A DNA stretch of 46,753 bases, taken from Microcoleaceae cyanobacterium MO_207.B10. Its GTDB lineage: Bacteria > Cyanobacteriota > Cyanobacteriia > Cyanobacteriales > Microcoleaceae. The stretch is from the NCBI GenBank assembly GCA_030064835.1, contig JASJEE010000003.1:1-46753 (forward strand), given 5' to 3'. How positions within the stretch are numbered: the stretch's first letter is position 1; every line of letters starts with the position of its first letter. Positions 26,347 to 35,626 of the stretch are shown here, piece by piece. Both the position numbers and the translations under genes were made by a program. The notes under the pieces are model-generated. The model ran no database searches and was not told the origin of the DNA. It worked only from the letters and a program-made list of their open reading frames with translations.

Positions 26347-26727
26347 ATAATTGGAAATTATGGTGGTATAAGCGAAGACGCATTTTAAATGCGTCTTCGC
26401 AATTCAGAAGTTTGAAGTCAGAATTCAGAAGTGATAAGGGTTATTTAATTAAGCAGATAACAAATAACTGCTTTAAATACACAACAGTTTATTTGCCAGC
26501 ATAATTTTTGAGGTTAAATCAGAATGGAGAGATATAAAAAATGATAAGTAGTTGTGAAAATAGAATAAATTTCTTAGTTGAGAGAGGGAACAGGGAAGAG
26601 GGGATAGGGAGAAATAATTGATAATTTATAGATAAGATTGGAGATGTATCATAAAATTTGTAATTAATTTTGCATAAGCACTTAAAAAATTGCACTCAAA
26701 AACTATAAACTTTTATTCTAAAATAAT
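26347..26727. other. Intergenic, msrB to permease
   Basis: No gene. Contains the 29-bp palindrome at 26372-26400 and a short GGGAACAGGGAAGAGG-type heptamer run near 26585-26610. Confidence 0.6.
26372..26400. terminator. Perfect 14-bp inverted repeat after msrB
   Basis: GCGAAGACGCATTT and AAATGCGTCTTCGC around one central T, 26 bp after the msrB stop. The hairpin is strong, but no U-run follows on the plus strand, so termination or mRNA 3' stabilisation are both possible. Confidence 0.5.
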
Positions 26728-27471
26728 ATGACCTATTTGTGGTTAACATTAGCAAGTATTGTCGGATGGTTTGTTAGTACCCTAGCGGGTGGGGGTAGTT
26801 CATTTCTCTTAATGCCAATAGTTGGTTTATTTTTAGGAACTATAGCTATTGCACCAGTTATTACAACTGGAGCAATTATCGGTAATGCGGAACGTGCTGT
26901 TGCTTATCGGCAAAAAATTAATTGGACTGTCATTGCTTGGGAACTACCTGGTGCTATTGTTGGTGGTTGTTTAGGGGCTTTTATGTTAACCCAAATTCCT
27001 GTGAGATGGCTGAGTTTTTTTGTAGGATTATTTCTATTTCTGTCTGGGATAAATTTAATTATTAAGAATCAAGAAAAATCTTTTACTGTTCGTGCATGGT
27101 ATTTTTTGCCGGCAGGTTTTATTTATTCTTTTTTGTCAGGGATTATTGGTAGTATGGGACCTTTACTTGCACCATTTTACCTAAATTTTGGTTTGGAAAA
27201 AGAAGAATTATTGGGTACTCAAGCAGTTAACCGAATAGTAGTTCATATTGTTAAGGCGATTACTTATACAATTTTTGGTAATTTAACTTTGCCTTATTTG
27301 GGATATGGGATACTCATAGGAATAGCTGCTTTTCCGGGAAATTGGTTAGGTCATTTAGTATTAGAAAAAATTAGTCCTCAACTGTTCCGTCAGTTAGTAA
27401 TTACTTTTGTAATTTTCAGTGGAGCTTTTATTCTCTGGGAGCAAAGAAGTCTGTTAGGAATTTTGCTATAG
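26728..27471 (+). CDS. TauE/SafE-family membrane permease
   Basis: 247 residues with about seven to eight hydrophobic helices in two similar halves. GWFVSTLAGGGSSFLLMP near the N-terminus and SGIIGSMGPLLAPFYL after the mid loop are the paired family motifs, and EELLGTQAVNRIVVHIVKA follows. The family exports or imports small anions such as sulfite and organosulfonates; the substrate here cannot be told from sequence. Transcribed alone. Confidence 0.9.
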   Translation: MTYLWLTLASIVGWFVSTLAGGGSSFLLMPIVGLFLGTIAIAPVITTGAIIGNAERAVAYRQKINWTVIAWELPGAIVGGCLGAFMLTQIPVRWLSFFVGLFLFLSGINLIIKNQEKSFTVRAWYFLPAGFIYSFLSGIIGSMGPLLAPFYLNFGLEKEELLGTQAVNRIVVHIVKAITYTIFGNLTLPYLGYGILIGIAAFPGNWLGHLVLEKISPQLFRQLVITFVIFSGAFILWEQRSLLGILL

Positions 27472-27494
27472 CTATAATTATTTCAGATAATTAT

Positions 27495-27630
27495 ATAGGA
27501 ATCCGTGCATAGGTTGCGACAAATCAAAAGGTAGATAAAAAAGTTGAAACTCCCACCTGTTTATTGTTCCCTATTCCCTATTCCCTAAAAATCAGTAAGA
27601 TTTTTGCCACTAATAAAATAGGATTGCTAT
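27495..27630. repeat. ATAGCAATCC-family element
   Basis: ATAGGAATCC on the left and GGATTGCTAT on the right, one mismatch, 136 bp. The interior has GCATAGGTTGCGACAAA and a TTCCCTATTCCCTA heptamer run. Its left 66 bp match 419-485. Confidence 0.75.
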
Positions 27631-28050
27631 AGTTACCTAAAAATTAAGGTATAAAACCTTCTACTTGACGAGAAAAAGTAGTCGTTTTACTACAAAATAT
27701 CCAATTGACTAAGAGAATAAAAAAAACATTCTACCGAAAAGTTAAGGTAAGCACCTAAACAGAATTGATTTCCTACTCTAATTCTCTGTAACCTTGGCAT
27801 TAAAAAAAGTTCTATTTGGAAAAATGTGTAATTTTTTGTGTACCTGGGGATAAAGGCTCTCCATTCATGGAGAAAAAGGAAAAAAAATCCTTTTAGCAAA
27901 TCCTCTTTTTCCTAAGAAGAGGTGATTTTCAATTCTGAAATTGTTTGAGTAAATTAGTCTAAAAAAAAAGTAACTTTAAGTTGAATAATGTACTTTACTT
28001 TTTTCTCAACTCCTATCAACTTGATAATTAGGTTGAACCACAAAATTAAC

Positions 28051-28388
28051 GTAAGTATTCAGCCATCAGCTATTAGCTTCAGATACAGTAAATTCTAGGT
28101 TTATTAGGTACAGTGGCACTAAATTTTTAAATAATTTTTGAAGTCTGGAATAAAGTTTTCATTCTGATTAATCAAATCTACTAGAATCACTTTGCCACAT
28201 TTACATGGAATAGCTGTATCTAGGAAGTTAGATGGCAATATTGAAACACTTAAATCCTTGCTTAAGTAAAGCTTAAAGCAAGTATGAAAACCTTAACTAT
28301 CCATAGTAAATGTATTTAATGCTTTAAAAAAAAGCTGAATCCTGACTGCTAATAGCTGTTGGCGCAGCATTCCCCAGGAAATGCTTAC
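28051..28388. repeat. GTAAGTATTCAGC-family element with cargo
   Basis: Left end GTAAGTATTCAGC (28051-28063); right end CCCCAGGAAATGCTTAC (to 28388), the same word as in the 18406-18621 copy. It is longer than its relatives (338 bp) because it encloses a coding fragment. Confidence 0.6.
28119..28295 (-). pseudogene. Fragment encoding a CxCG motif protein
   Basis: An open frame of about 57 codons without start codon, ending at TAG 28119. It reads LSVSILPSNFLDTAIPCKCG, then KVILVDLINQNENFIPDF and NYLKI. It looks like the C-terminal end of a real protein with a CxCG turn; the parent family was not recognised. It lies inside the 28051-28388 element. Confidence 0.35.
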
Positions 28389-28396
28389 AAATTAAA

Positions 28397-29542
28397 TTAA
28401 CTAATATTTTTGTTGTATGAAGACAAAATTTCATCTACATTCTCTAGTGTTAATTTTTCCTCATCTGCTAAAGTTTTAATTGTCTGAGTAATAGCTTGAA
28501 TTTGGAAATTTTCTAGATTCAGACCTAGTTGATCAGCGCGATGTGCAATACTATTTTTACCTGTAAGTTTATGATTGATCAAAATTGACCGATTCAAATC
28601 AAAATCACTGGGGTCAATTATTTCATAAGTTTGAGAATTATTAATAACTGCTTTAGTATGTACCCCAGCTTTATGATTAAAAGCAGCTTCTCCCACAATG
28701 CAATGATCGAAAGGAATAGATAATCCAATTTTATCTGCTACTAATTGATTTAACTTTTGTAGAGAAGGTAAATCATATTTACGACTTAAACCTACTGGAT
28801 CAAGGGTGTAAAGACGAGAAATTAATCCTGCTAAAGGAGTAATACCATTACGTTCTCCTATTCCTAAAACACTTGTATCAATATGAGTTGCTCCAGCTTC
28901 AAAAGCACTAAAGCTATTAGCAATTGCACAACCTGTATCGTTATGACCGTGAAATTCAATATCCTCAGAAAAACATTGTCTAATTTTTTGAATTAGTTGA
29001 TACACTTGGTTAGGTGTTGCTGCGCCGACTGTATCAGCTACTCCAAAACGCTTAACTATTCCTAACTTATTAATGGCTAAATAAACTCGCAGTAAATCTG
29101 ATAGGGAACTACGAAAAGAATCTTCTGTGGAAAAACGCAGTTCTATTTGGGGATTTTGTTGATGGATAAAAGTAATAACTTCTGTAGCTATATCAATAAT
29201 TTGATCAATACTTTTACCATGACCAAACTGACGTAGAAGTTGAGATGTACCCATAAATAAGTTAATACCATCTACACCTGTGTCTAGGGCAATTTTTGCA
29301 TCTTCAATATGGCAACGAATATGAGTAATAACTTTAGCTTGTAAGCCTAACTGGGCTAAGTTTTTACAATCTGCAAAAGATTGAGGAGAAACTGTTGGAG
29401 ATGTTACTTCAATATATTCTACTCCAAATTGATCGAGTGCCCTAGCAATTTCAACTTTATCTCCTGTAGAAAAATTAGACTTAAAAAATTGTTCTCCCTC
29501 TCGCAGAGTAGAATCAACTATCGCTAGTTTACTTAATAACAT
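28397..29542 (-). CDS. Homocitrate synthase, LYS20-like
   Basis: 381 residues, DRE-TIM metallolyase fold: condenses acetyl-CoA with 2-oxoglutarate. Motifs: STLREGEQF with the catalytic Arg-Glu, [32 protein letters not shown] metal ligands, [13 protein letters not shown], and [10 protein letters not shown]. The [19 protein letters not shown] stretch matches the fungal/Thermus LYS20 type rather than classical NifV, which starts DTTLRDGEQA and lacks it. Homocitrate is needed for nitrogenase FeMo-cofactor or for alpha-aminoadipate lysine synthesis; cyanobacteria make lysine by another route, so nitrogenase is the likelier use if the strain fixes nitrogen. No nif genes are in the window. Isopropylmalate synthase is less likely. 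Confidence 0.85.
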   Translation of the reverse strand: MLLSKLAIVDSTLREGEQFFKSNFSTGDKVEIARALDQFGVEYIEVTSPTVSPQSFADCKNLAQLGLQAKVITHIRCHIEDAKIALDTGVDGINLFMGTSQLLRQFGHGKSIDQIIDIATEVITFIHQQNPQIELRFSTEDSFRSSLSDLLRVYLAINKLGIVKRFGVADTVGAATPNQVYQLIQKIRQCFSEDIEFHGHNDTGCAIANSFSAFEAGATHIDTSVLGIGERNGITPLAGLISRLYTLDPVGLSRKYDLPSLQKLNQLVADKIGLSIPFDHCIVGEAAFNHKAGVHTKAVINNSQTYEIIDPSDFDLNRSILINHKLTGKNSIAHRADQLGLNLENFQIQAITQTIKTLADEEKLTLENVDEILSSYNKNIS

Positions 29543-29857
29543 TTTTTTAGTTTAGGTATAATTCTATATTTTTAGATAAACATATTCTAGGGATGATTGT
29601 TAGTATGATTAATTACAATTTATTTTCAAAAAAATGCTAGATATTAAATTATTTTAATATATTTTAAGTTATTTTGGAATTAAGGGATATTTAATTAATG
29701 GATAATGATTGATTAATGGCAACCTATACCACAACTTAAAAGCTTATTCAAGCATGAAAAAAGCAATTTTTAGATTCTTTCATTATTAATTATCAATTGG
29801 TCAGGGGTTGGTTTCCAAACCCCTACAGATTATTGAATTTTGTAATAATGCACTTAC
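29543..29857. other. Intergenic with a hairpin
   Basis: AT-rich. At 29803-29824 AGGGGTTGG and CCAAACCCCT form a bulged hairpin related to those at about 40067-40088 and 41558-41577. No gene seen. Confidence 0.5.
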
Positions 29858-30385
29858 CTAGTATCTAATATATTTAATAACTTTTTGAGCTATTTGTTGA
29901 GGTGTAAATTTAGTAGTATCTAAAAGTAAAGTGCGTTGAGGAGCGATCGCCTGTAAAGCGATTTTTGTTGTCTCTGAATCGTAGTTTATACTTTCTTCAA
30001 CGAGAATTTTTAGTTTTTGACTAACTTCTGTCTGTTGGTAGATTCCTGTTTTAATGTTGGTGAAAATTTCTTGTGCTTCAGCAGAGGTAAATAAACTAGA
30101 AGCTTCAGGTATACCTAAAGTAGAAAAACTTAGATTTTTTTGTGGAACGACTATTTCATCTTCCGCAGATTTTGTAATTTTATCAAAAGCATCATTGCGA
30201 GTCAAAAGTCGTTTTAAACGTGCTAGTAATGGAGCATCTAAAATCACAAATTTTGCCTTTTTAAAAGTTTTAGCAGCATAAGTAACTTCATTTTTACCCC
30301 GCAAACAATCAAAAAATAATGGATAATTAATAGGATTAATGCCTGGTAATTGGTATAGTTTTCGAAAGGCTGTTTTAATTAACAA
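29858..30385 (-). CDS. Kinase-like protein, N-terminus probably lost
   Basis: 175 residues from TTG 30385; no ATG and no good ribosome site. The segment VILDAPLLARLKRLLTRNDAFDKIT resembles the lid/specificity region of P-loop nucleotide kinases, and the end (RTLLLDTTKFTPQQIAQKVIKYI) resembles their C-terminal helix. No Walker A (GxxGxGKS/T) is present in this frame or in the stretch up to an in-frame TAA about 50 nt upstream. It is therefore likely a 5'-truncated gene, or a family member that lacks the P-loop. Assignment to a family is inference. Confidence 0.55.
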   Translation of the reverse strand: MLIKTAFRKLYQLPGINPINYPLFFDCLRGKNEVTYAAKTFKKAKFVILDAPLLARLKRLLTRNDAFDKITKSAEDEIVVPQKNLSFSTLGIPEASSLFTSAEAQEIFTNIKTGIYQQTEVSQKLKILVEESINYDSETTKIALQAIAPQRTLLLDTTKFTPQQIAQKVIKYIRY

Positions 30386-30557
30386 ATAATTGCTTAGGAC
30401 ATAGACTGATGATAAATTTTAGACAGCGAAAATGTTTTTCCAACTGTTCCCTATTCTCTATTCCCTGCTATTGATAAATATTAAAATTAAATGAAATTAC
30501 CAAGAGAAAGTAAACTTCAGTATTTTAATCCCGGTGGTGAGCGCCAGAGGTAGTGAT

Positions 30558-30632
30558 ATGATAACTGATAACTAATAACTAATAACTGATAACTAATAAC
30601 TAATAACTGATAACTGATAACTGATAACTGAA
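30558..30632. repeat. TAACTGA/TAACTAA heptamer microsatellite
   Basis: About ten units of a 7-bp repeat (TAACTGA or TAACTAA) run right up to the acetamidase ATG. A short copy of the same tract followed by GAAATGA also occurs near 40582-40602 and 46217-46236. Confidence 0.85.
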
Positions 30633-31604
30633 ATGACTCATCATATTTTAAAAGCTAACTGTAAAACTGTTCATTTAGGAGGATTTTCACATCAACTAGA
30701 ACCAGCATTAATAATTAATTCTGGAGATAGCGTGGATGTAGAAACTTATACGGGTTATTATCTTTATGACCAAGCACCTAAAGATTTTTTAACTCCTGAA
30801 TTTCTGGAAATTTGTCATAATTTACCACCAGAAAGAAAGGTCGGTCTGGGTCCTCATTTATTAACCGGACCGATATATATTAATGATGCTCAACCGGGAG
30901 ATGTACTAGAAATTATTCTGGAAAATATTTACCCTAGTTTATCTATGGGATTTAATTCTATTCGTCGGGGATGGGGAGCATTACCTGAAGAATTTACCGA
31001 ACCGAAACTCAATTTTCTTCCATTAGATTTAGAGAAAAAAATTGCAGAATTTCCTCCTCAGAGCGGGATAAAAATTCCTCTTCAACCATTCTTTGGAATT
31101 TTGGGGGTTGCTACAGAAAATACTCAACGTTCTTCTATTCCTCCTGGTAGTTATGGAGGTAATATTGACTGTCGAGAATTGCAGATTGGTTCGCGAATAT
31201 TTTTACCTGTTTTTGTGCCGGGGGGTTTATTTTCTATTGGGGATGGTCATTCCGCCCAGGGTGATGGAGAAATAGATGTAACTGCAATTGAAACTTCAAT
31301 GAATGGTACTATTAAAATTAATCTTAGGCGAGATTTACAACTTAATTCTCCTATAGCAGAAACACCTACTGATATTATTTCATTGGGATTTGGTAAGACT
31401 TTAGATGAAGCTTTTGAATCGGCTTTGAGACAAATGATTAATTGGCTAGAAAAAGATATTGGGCTTAGTGCTGAAGATGCTTATGTTTTATGTTCTATTG
31501 CTGTAAATTTTCATATTACTCAAGTTGTTAATATTCCTAATAAAGGAGTACATGGAATGTTACCTAAATCAATATTGCCAAAATCAAGATATATTTTAGG
31601 TTAG
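30633..31604 (+). CDS. Acetamidase/formamidase family protein
   Basis: 323 residues, FmdA/AmdA fold, hydrolysing short amides to ammonia and an acid. Family segments: GDSVDVETYTGYY, VGLGPHLLTGPIYINDAQPGDVLEI, IPLQPFFGILGVA, IPPGSYGGNIDCREL, FVPGGLFSIGDGHSAQGDGEI. Length fits. The start follows directly on the TAACTGA microsatellite (30558-30632); there is no Shine-Dalgarno sequence, so translation may be weak or depend on the AU-rich repeat. Substrate is not predictable beyond small amides. Confidence 0.92.
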   Translation: MTHHILKANCKTVHLGGFSHQLEPALIINSGDSVDVETYTGYYLYDQAPKDFLTPEFLEICHNLPPERKVGLGPHLLTGPIYINDAQPGDVLEIILENIYPSLSMGFNSIRRGWGALPEEFTEPKLNFLPLDLEKKIAEFPPQSGIKIPLQPFFGILGVATENTQRSSIPPGSYGGNIDCRELQIGSRIFLPVFVPGGLFSIGDGHSAQGDGEIDVTAIETSMNGTIKINLRRDLQLNSPIAETPTDIISLGFGKTLDEAFESALRQMINWLEKDIGLSAEDAYVLCSIAVNFHITQVVNIPNKGVHGMLPKSILPKSRYILG

Positions 31605-31741
31605 GAGAGATAGGGAAGTAGGCGGAAGATATATTTATTTTTTTCCTGCTATTTGCAAAAAATACAGAAAATTTAAAATTTTACTCAAATCAAACTGATT
31701 AAAATTTTTTTACATACTTTGATTTTTTTCCACCAATTTAC

Positions 31742-32735
31742 TTAGCTTCCCAAATTGTGACGTTCTTTTATCCAGTCTGTAAGTGCTGGCCCTGATATCT
31801 TACGAATACTTCCATCTACTCTGACAAAAGCATCTCCACTGCTTGTATAAAAGGGGTCTTTTGTTTTTATTAGAGGTACTTTTATCTCTACTACTGTCAA
31901 ATCAGGAATCAATTTATCATTATCATCATATATAGAGTGAATGATTATTTTATATCTTGTAGGATCAATATTTGGTTGAATACTTGATAATTTCTGAGCA
32001 ACAACTGTTCTTAATGAATCTCGTTTTTGATTATCTAGAGATACACCAACTACTTGTCGAGTATCAGTTATTCCCCATAAAATACTTCCACCTTCACTGT
32101 TTAAAAAAGCTACAACATATTCATCAGCAGTATTTTTTATTTAATCTTCTGGTCGTCTAGATTTACTAATATCCTTAAACTCGAAATAGCGAGTTTCTTC
32201 AATATCAATTTCACTATTTAATACAAACTTGTTATATATATTTAGCTTACCAACGAAATCTTCTAACCTATAAGAAAGATTACTTATATCCTCCATATCT
32301 GCCATCATATCCCTACCTTTACGATAAAGATTTTCAGTCTGATAAAAATTGGTATTTCCATAATTTTTAAAATAGTCGAATTCACTGGAATGCCAAATTT
32401 TACCGTACTTTAAATTATATTCTCTTGCTTTATCTGCTAACCTTTGCAATCTTTTGACATGATGGATTTTAACTTCTATAGAAATAGAATTAACAATTTC
32501 CCTAATTTCTGTTAGACTCGTTTGATAGAATTTAAGACTTTAGAGCAAATAAAATATTTAACTCTAAAGGAACAGTCTTATTCCAGTAACCATTTTGTGT
32601 AAGCTGATTTATAGTTTTGTCGAAAAAATCATGTGTTTTTCTTAGGGATACAATCCACTCCTCCAAATCTTGCAACATATCACTCAAGGTCTGGTAGGAA
32701 TAGTCTGTTAATCCAGCAAATAAAGAACGAGACAT
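31742..32735 (-). pseudogene. AlbA_2 (Schlafen-type) ATPase-like protein, broken
   Basis: One gene with two lesions. ATG 32735 opens a helical N-terminal region (SLFAGLTDYSYQTLSDMLQDL) that stops at TAA 32532-32534; a neighbouring frame continues KFYQTSLTEIREIVNS down to ETRYFEFKDIS and stops at TAA 32141-32143. The same frame then runs on: NTADEYVVAFLNSEGGSILW, GITDTRQVVGVSLDNQKRDS, PTRYKIIIHSIYDDND, and FYTSSGDAFVRVDGSIRKIS, ending at TAA 31742. The FEFK...AFLNSEGG...GI...FVRxDGS order is that of AlbA_2 domains found in ATP-binding regulators and some defence proteins. The rest is well preserved, so the damage looks recent. Sequencing error cannot be excluded. Confidence 0.85.
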
Positions 32736-32837
32736 ATTTTTTTTATCCACGGTAATTGCTAAATATATTGTCTCAGAAATTATAATGTAGCGCTATATAA
32801 TAGCGTATTTTTTGGTAATTATTCAGTCAAAAAAATT

Positions 32838-33027
32838 GACACCATTTTGAAAAAAGAATATTATGCTTGAGAAAAATTCAACTATTAACTAGTTAATAAA
32901 TTTTTTTGAGTTTATCCCTATTATAACCAGCTTTTTTCTTTGTTTTTCCTATTATTTAACCACACCCCCACTCCCCACACCCAAGATTGATAATATTTGT
33001 AGCCAACATTTATCAATTTGGTATAAT
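32838..33027. repeat. TATACCA-family element, long version
   Basis: Close copy of 14098-14291, with AACACCATTTTG-like left end (GACACCATTTTGAAAAAAG) and right end TTTATCAATTTGGTATAAT. It ends about 10 bp before the stop codon of the beta-propeller gene. Confidence 0.8.
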
Positions 33028-33037
33028 ACCTAAAGCT

Positions 33038-34609
33038 TCAAGCAAAACTATATAACCAACCATCCCGACCACAAATTCTCACAATTCCATCCCAAACAAT
33101 AGGAGTAGATTCAAAAGAAACTTTCCCTGTAAATTTGCCAGCTTCTTCTACTATTAAACGGAAAAATTCTCCCTTGTTATTAGGTAAGGCATTTTTATCA
33201 TCGGGTTTAGCAGATTCCCAATTCAAATTAAACATATAAACCCCATTATATCCAGCAGTTACTAATTTATTTCCATCAGTAAAAATTGGTGTTGAAATAG
33301 AAGGTCCGATTTTCTGTTTAAATACAATTAAAGGAGTATCATAATTAAACTTTTTCAAGGGTCCCTTAACTTTATTTCCTGTAGTTAAATCTTGGGAACC
33401 AATATATAGATATCCATCAATAGCATTAGTAGCAAATAATGCTGGAAATTCACCATAATTATTATATTCATCATTCAATGCTACCGACCCAATAATTCCT
33501 CCTAACCAACTATTAAATTTAATATTACCTGTAGGTAGGAACCATTCGACACTTTCCTGGGGTGTTTTATTAGGATTTAATTTTACTACTCCACCATTTC
33601 CCGGAATATATTGTTTCTCAATAGCACAAAATAATTTACCCGATTTAGAAATAGCAACAGTACCATCTAAATCTGAACCTGTATAAAAATCCCAAACTAT
33701 CTTTTTACTGTCAATATCAATACCATAAATATGCCCCGAACCTGCTGCTAAAAATATTTTATTATTGAGTCTAGCAGGAGATGATTCTGAGACAAGATTT
33801 CCCCCTTGTCTTCTCGCATCACTATCTACATAAAGTTTTAGTTCAGACAATATTTCTGGCTGCTTAATACCAGATTTAATTTTAGCTTTATTGGCAGAAC
33901 TATTAATAAAATAACCAATGGCATTTTCCCCAGCATTGAAAATTAAACCATTTCCTAATGGCAAAGCAGAACTATCATTATCTCGGCTATAACTACGGGT
34001 TTTCCTAATATTAAGTTGCCAAATTTCTTTGCCTGTTCTAAAAGAAATAGCCCGAAAACTAGGAGCAATTCCTTTTTTCGGTCTACCTGTTCTACTACCT
34101 TGTAAAATTACGATGCGATTCTCTTCATTAGCAGTTTCATCAATATAAATAGTACCTGAACCTTTAATCACATCATCAAATTTATATTGCCAAACTTCCT
34201 GATTATTAGCAATATCTATTTTGCGTAAAAGATAGTCATAACCGCCAATAACTAAATAAGTTTTTCCCCTATCTTTAGTAATAGTTGGTTGTCCAGTCCA
34301 TCCAGCTCCACTCCAGACTTTTCTAGTTTTACCAACATAAGTTACACCTGTTCCTAGTTTAAATTTATCTAACACTTGAAAATTTTCTGGTGTACCACGA
34401 CCATAAAATCTTCTTTGGTCATTTCCCAAATATGTTGGAATTAATAAATCAATTTCTGGGTCGAGATAAGCAAAAAATTCTTTAATTTTATTTTCTAATA
34501 AATTGTCTGATAAGTTGAGATTCAGATATTTTGACAATATTGGTGCAATTCCCATTCCTAGAGAAAATTGCATAGTGAGTTTATGAAAATTTCTTCTTGA
34601 GTAGTTCAT
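33038..34609 (-). CDS. Tat-exported PQQ-type beta-propeller protein
   Basis: 523 residues. The N-terminus MNYSRRNFHKLTMQFSLGMG carries a twin-arginine motif (SRRNFHK) and a modest hydrophobic stretch, so export by the Tat pathway is likely. The rest repeats WD/PQQ-like blades: KTYLVIGGYDYLLRKIDIAN, NQEVWQYKFDDVI, FRTGKEIWQLNIR, AAGSGHIYGIDIDSKKIVWDF, PIVWDGIVRICGRDGWLYSF. It resembles BamB-like or PQQ-repeat proteins but shows no clear dehydrogenase active site; the role is unknown. A large alternating tandem repeat lies upstream. Confidence 0.85.
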   Translation of the reverse strand: MNYSRRNFHKLTMQFSLGMGIAPILSKYLNLNLSDNLLENKIKEFFAYLDPEIDLLIPTYLGNDQRRFYGRGTPENFQVLDKFKLGTGVTYVGKTRKVWSGAGWTGQPTITKDRGKTYLVIGGYDYLLRKIDIANNQEVWQYKFDDVIKGSGTIYIDETANEENRIVILQGSRTGRPKKGIAPSFRAISFRTGKEIWQLNIRKTRSYSRDNDSSALPLGNGLIFNAGENAIGYFINSSANKAKIKSGIKQPEILSELKLYVDSDARRQGGNLVSESSPARLNNKIFLAAGSGHIYGIDIDSKKIVWDFYTGSDLDGTVAISKSGKLFCAIEKQYIPGNGGVVKLNPNKTPQESVEWFLPTGNIKFNSWLGGIIGSVALNDEYNNYGEFPALFATNAIDGYLYIGSQDLTTGNKVKGPLKKFNYDTPLIVFKQKIGPSISTPIFTDGNKLVTAGYNGVYMFNLNWESAKPDDKNALPNNKGEFFRLIVEEAGKFTGKVSFESTPIVWDGIVRICGRDGWLYSFA

Positions 34610-34680
34610 AAATTATGGGGGAATAAATAAGTAAAATTTTGAAATTTTAGTAATTTTTGATAGTTCAGGATCAGGACTCA

Positions 34681-35405
34681 ATGAATATTTTTTTTAGTCA
34701 AATATTTGGTCTACTCTCCGGCTGAAAAACCAGAAAACCATTAAAAAATTCTAGTAGTCAAAGCCGGAATATTTTTACCGAGAAGTCAGCAGTAAAAATC
34801 TGGGAGTTTTGGTGATTTTTAAGAGTTAAGAGTAAGGTAAATTTTGATGAATCAATGAATATTTTTTTCAGTCAAATATCTAGTCTACTCTCAGCCTCAG
34901 AAAGTACAAAATCTTAAACATCTCTGGTGGAAAAACCGAAATATTTCCACCGAGAAGTCAGAAGTAAAAATCTGGGATTTTTGGTAATTTTGGGAAAGTT
35001 AAGAGTAAAGAATAAATGAATATTTTGGTTACTCAAATATCCTATATACTCTCTGGCTGAAAAACCACAAAACCATTAAAAAATTCTAGTAGTCAAAGCC
35101 GGAATATTTTTACCGAGAAGTCAAAAGTAAAATCTGGGATTTTTGGTGATTTTTGGGAGTTAAGAGTAAGGTGAATTTTGCTGACTCAATGAATATTTTT
35201 TCAGTCAAATATCTAGTCTAATCTCAGCCTCAGAAAGTACAAAACCATGAAAAATCTTTGGTGGAAAAAGCTAGAATTTGCTCACCGAGAAGTCAAAAGT
35301 AAAATCTGGGATTTTTGGTGATTTTGGGAAAGTTCAGAGTCAGGAATAAATGAATATTTTGGTTACTCAAATATCCTATATACTCTCAGGCTGAAACATC
35401 ACAAA
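34681..35405. repeat. Alternating A/B tandem repeat, about 335-bp dimer
   Basis: Units begin ATGAATATTTT at 34681, 34855, 35016, 35189 and 35350, giving lengths 174, 161, 173 and 161. Odd units (A) share AACCATTAAAAAATTCTAGT and CAAAGCCGGAATATTTTTAC; even units (B) share AGTCAAATATCTAGTCTA and CTCAGCCTCAGAAAGTACAA. All share CACCGAGAAGTC or ACCGAGAAGTC and AAATCTGGGATTTTTGG. The fifth unit is a partial A. No open frame follows the periodicity. It fills most of the gap between the divergent genes at 34609 and 35627. Confidence 0.92.
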
Positions 35406-35626
35406 ACTATTCAATATATTGGTTTTTACTTACAAGAATCATCAAGCAAAGTCAATCATTTTTATTTAACAATAAAAAGTCAATATTAAAATTAAATCAT
35501 AAGAGTTTATTTCAATCAAGTCCGAAAATTAATAAATACGTTATAATCTTCAGCACAGTTAATTATCCATTGTGCAAAAAACTGAGATAATTGACAATAT
35601 AATCGGTAATTAGGGAAAACATTAAT

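Larger units (their letters stand above)
27472..28396. other. Intergenic with two palindromic elements
   Basis: Elements at 27495-27630 and 28051-28388. Between them a mostly AT-rich stretch has two small hairpins (CTCCAT/ATGGAG near 27858 and CCTCTT/AAGAGG near 27902) and no gene. The second element encloses a minus-strand coding fragment, listed separately. Confidence 0.6.

Noticed and set aside
27690-27899. 69-codon minus-strand frame
   Set aside because: Low-complexity hydrophobic run over small hairpins; no ribosome site.
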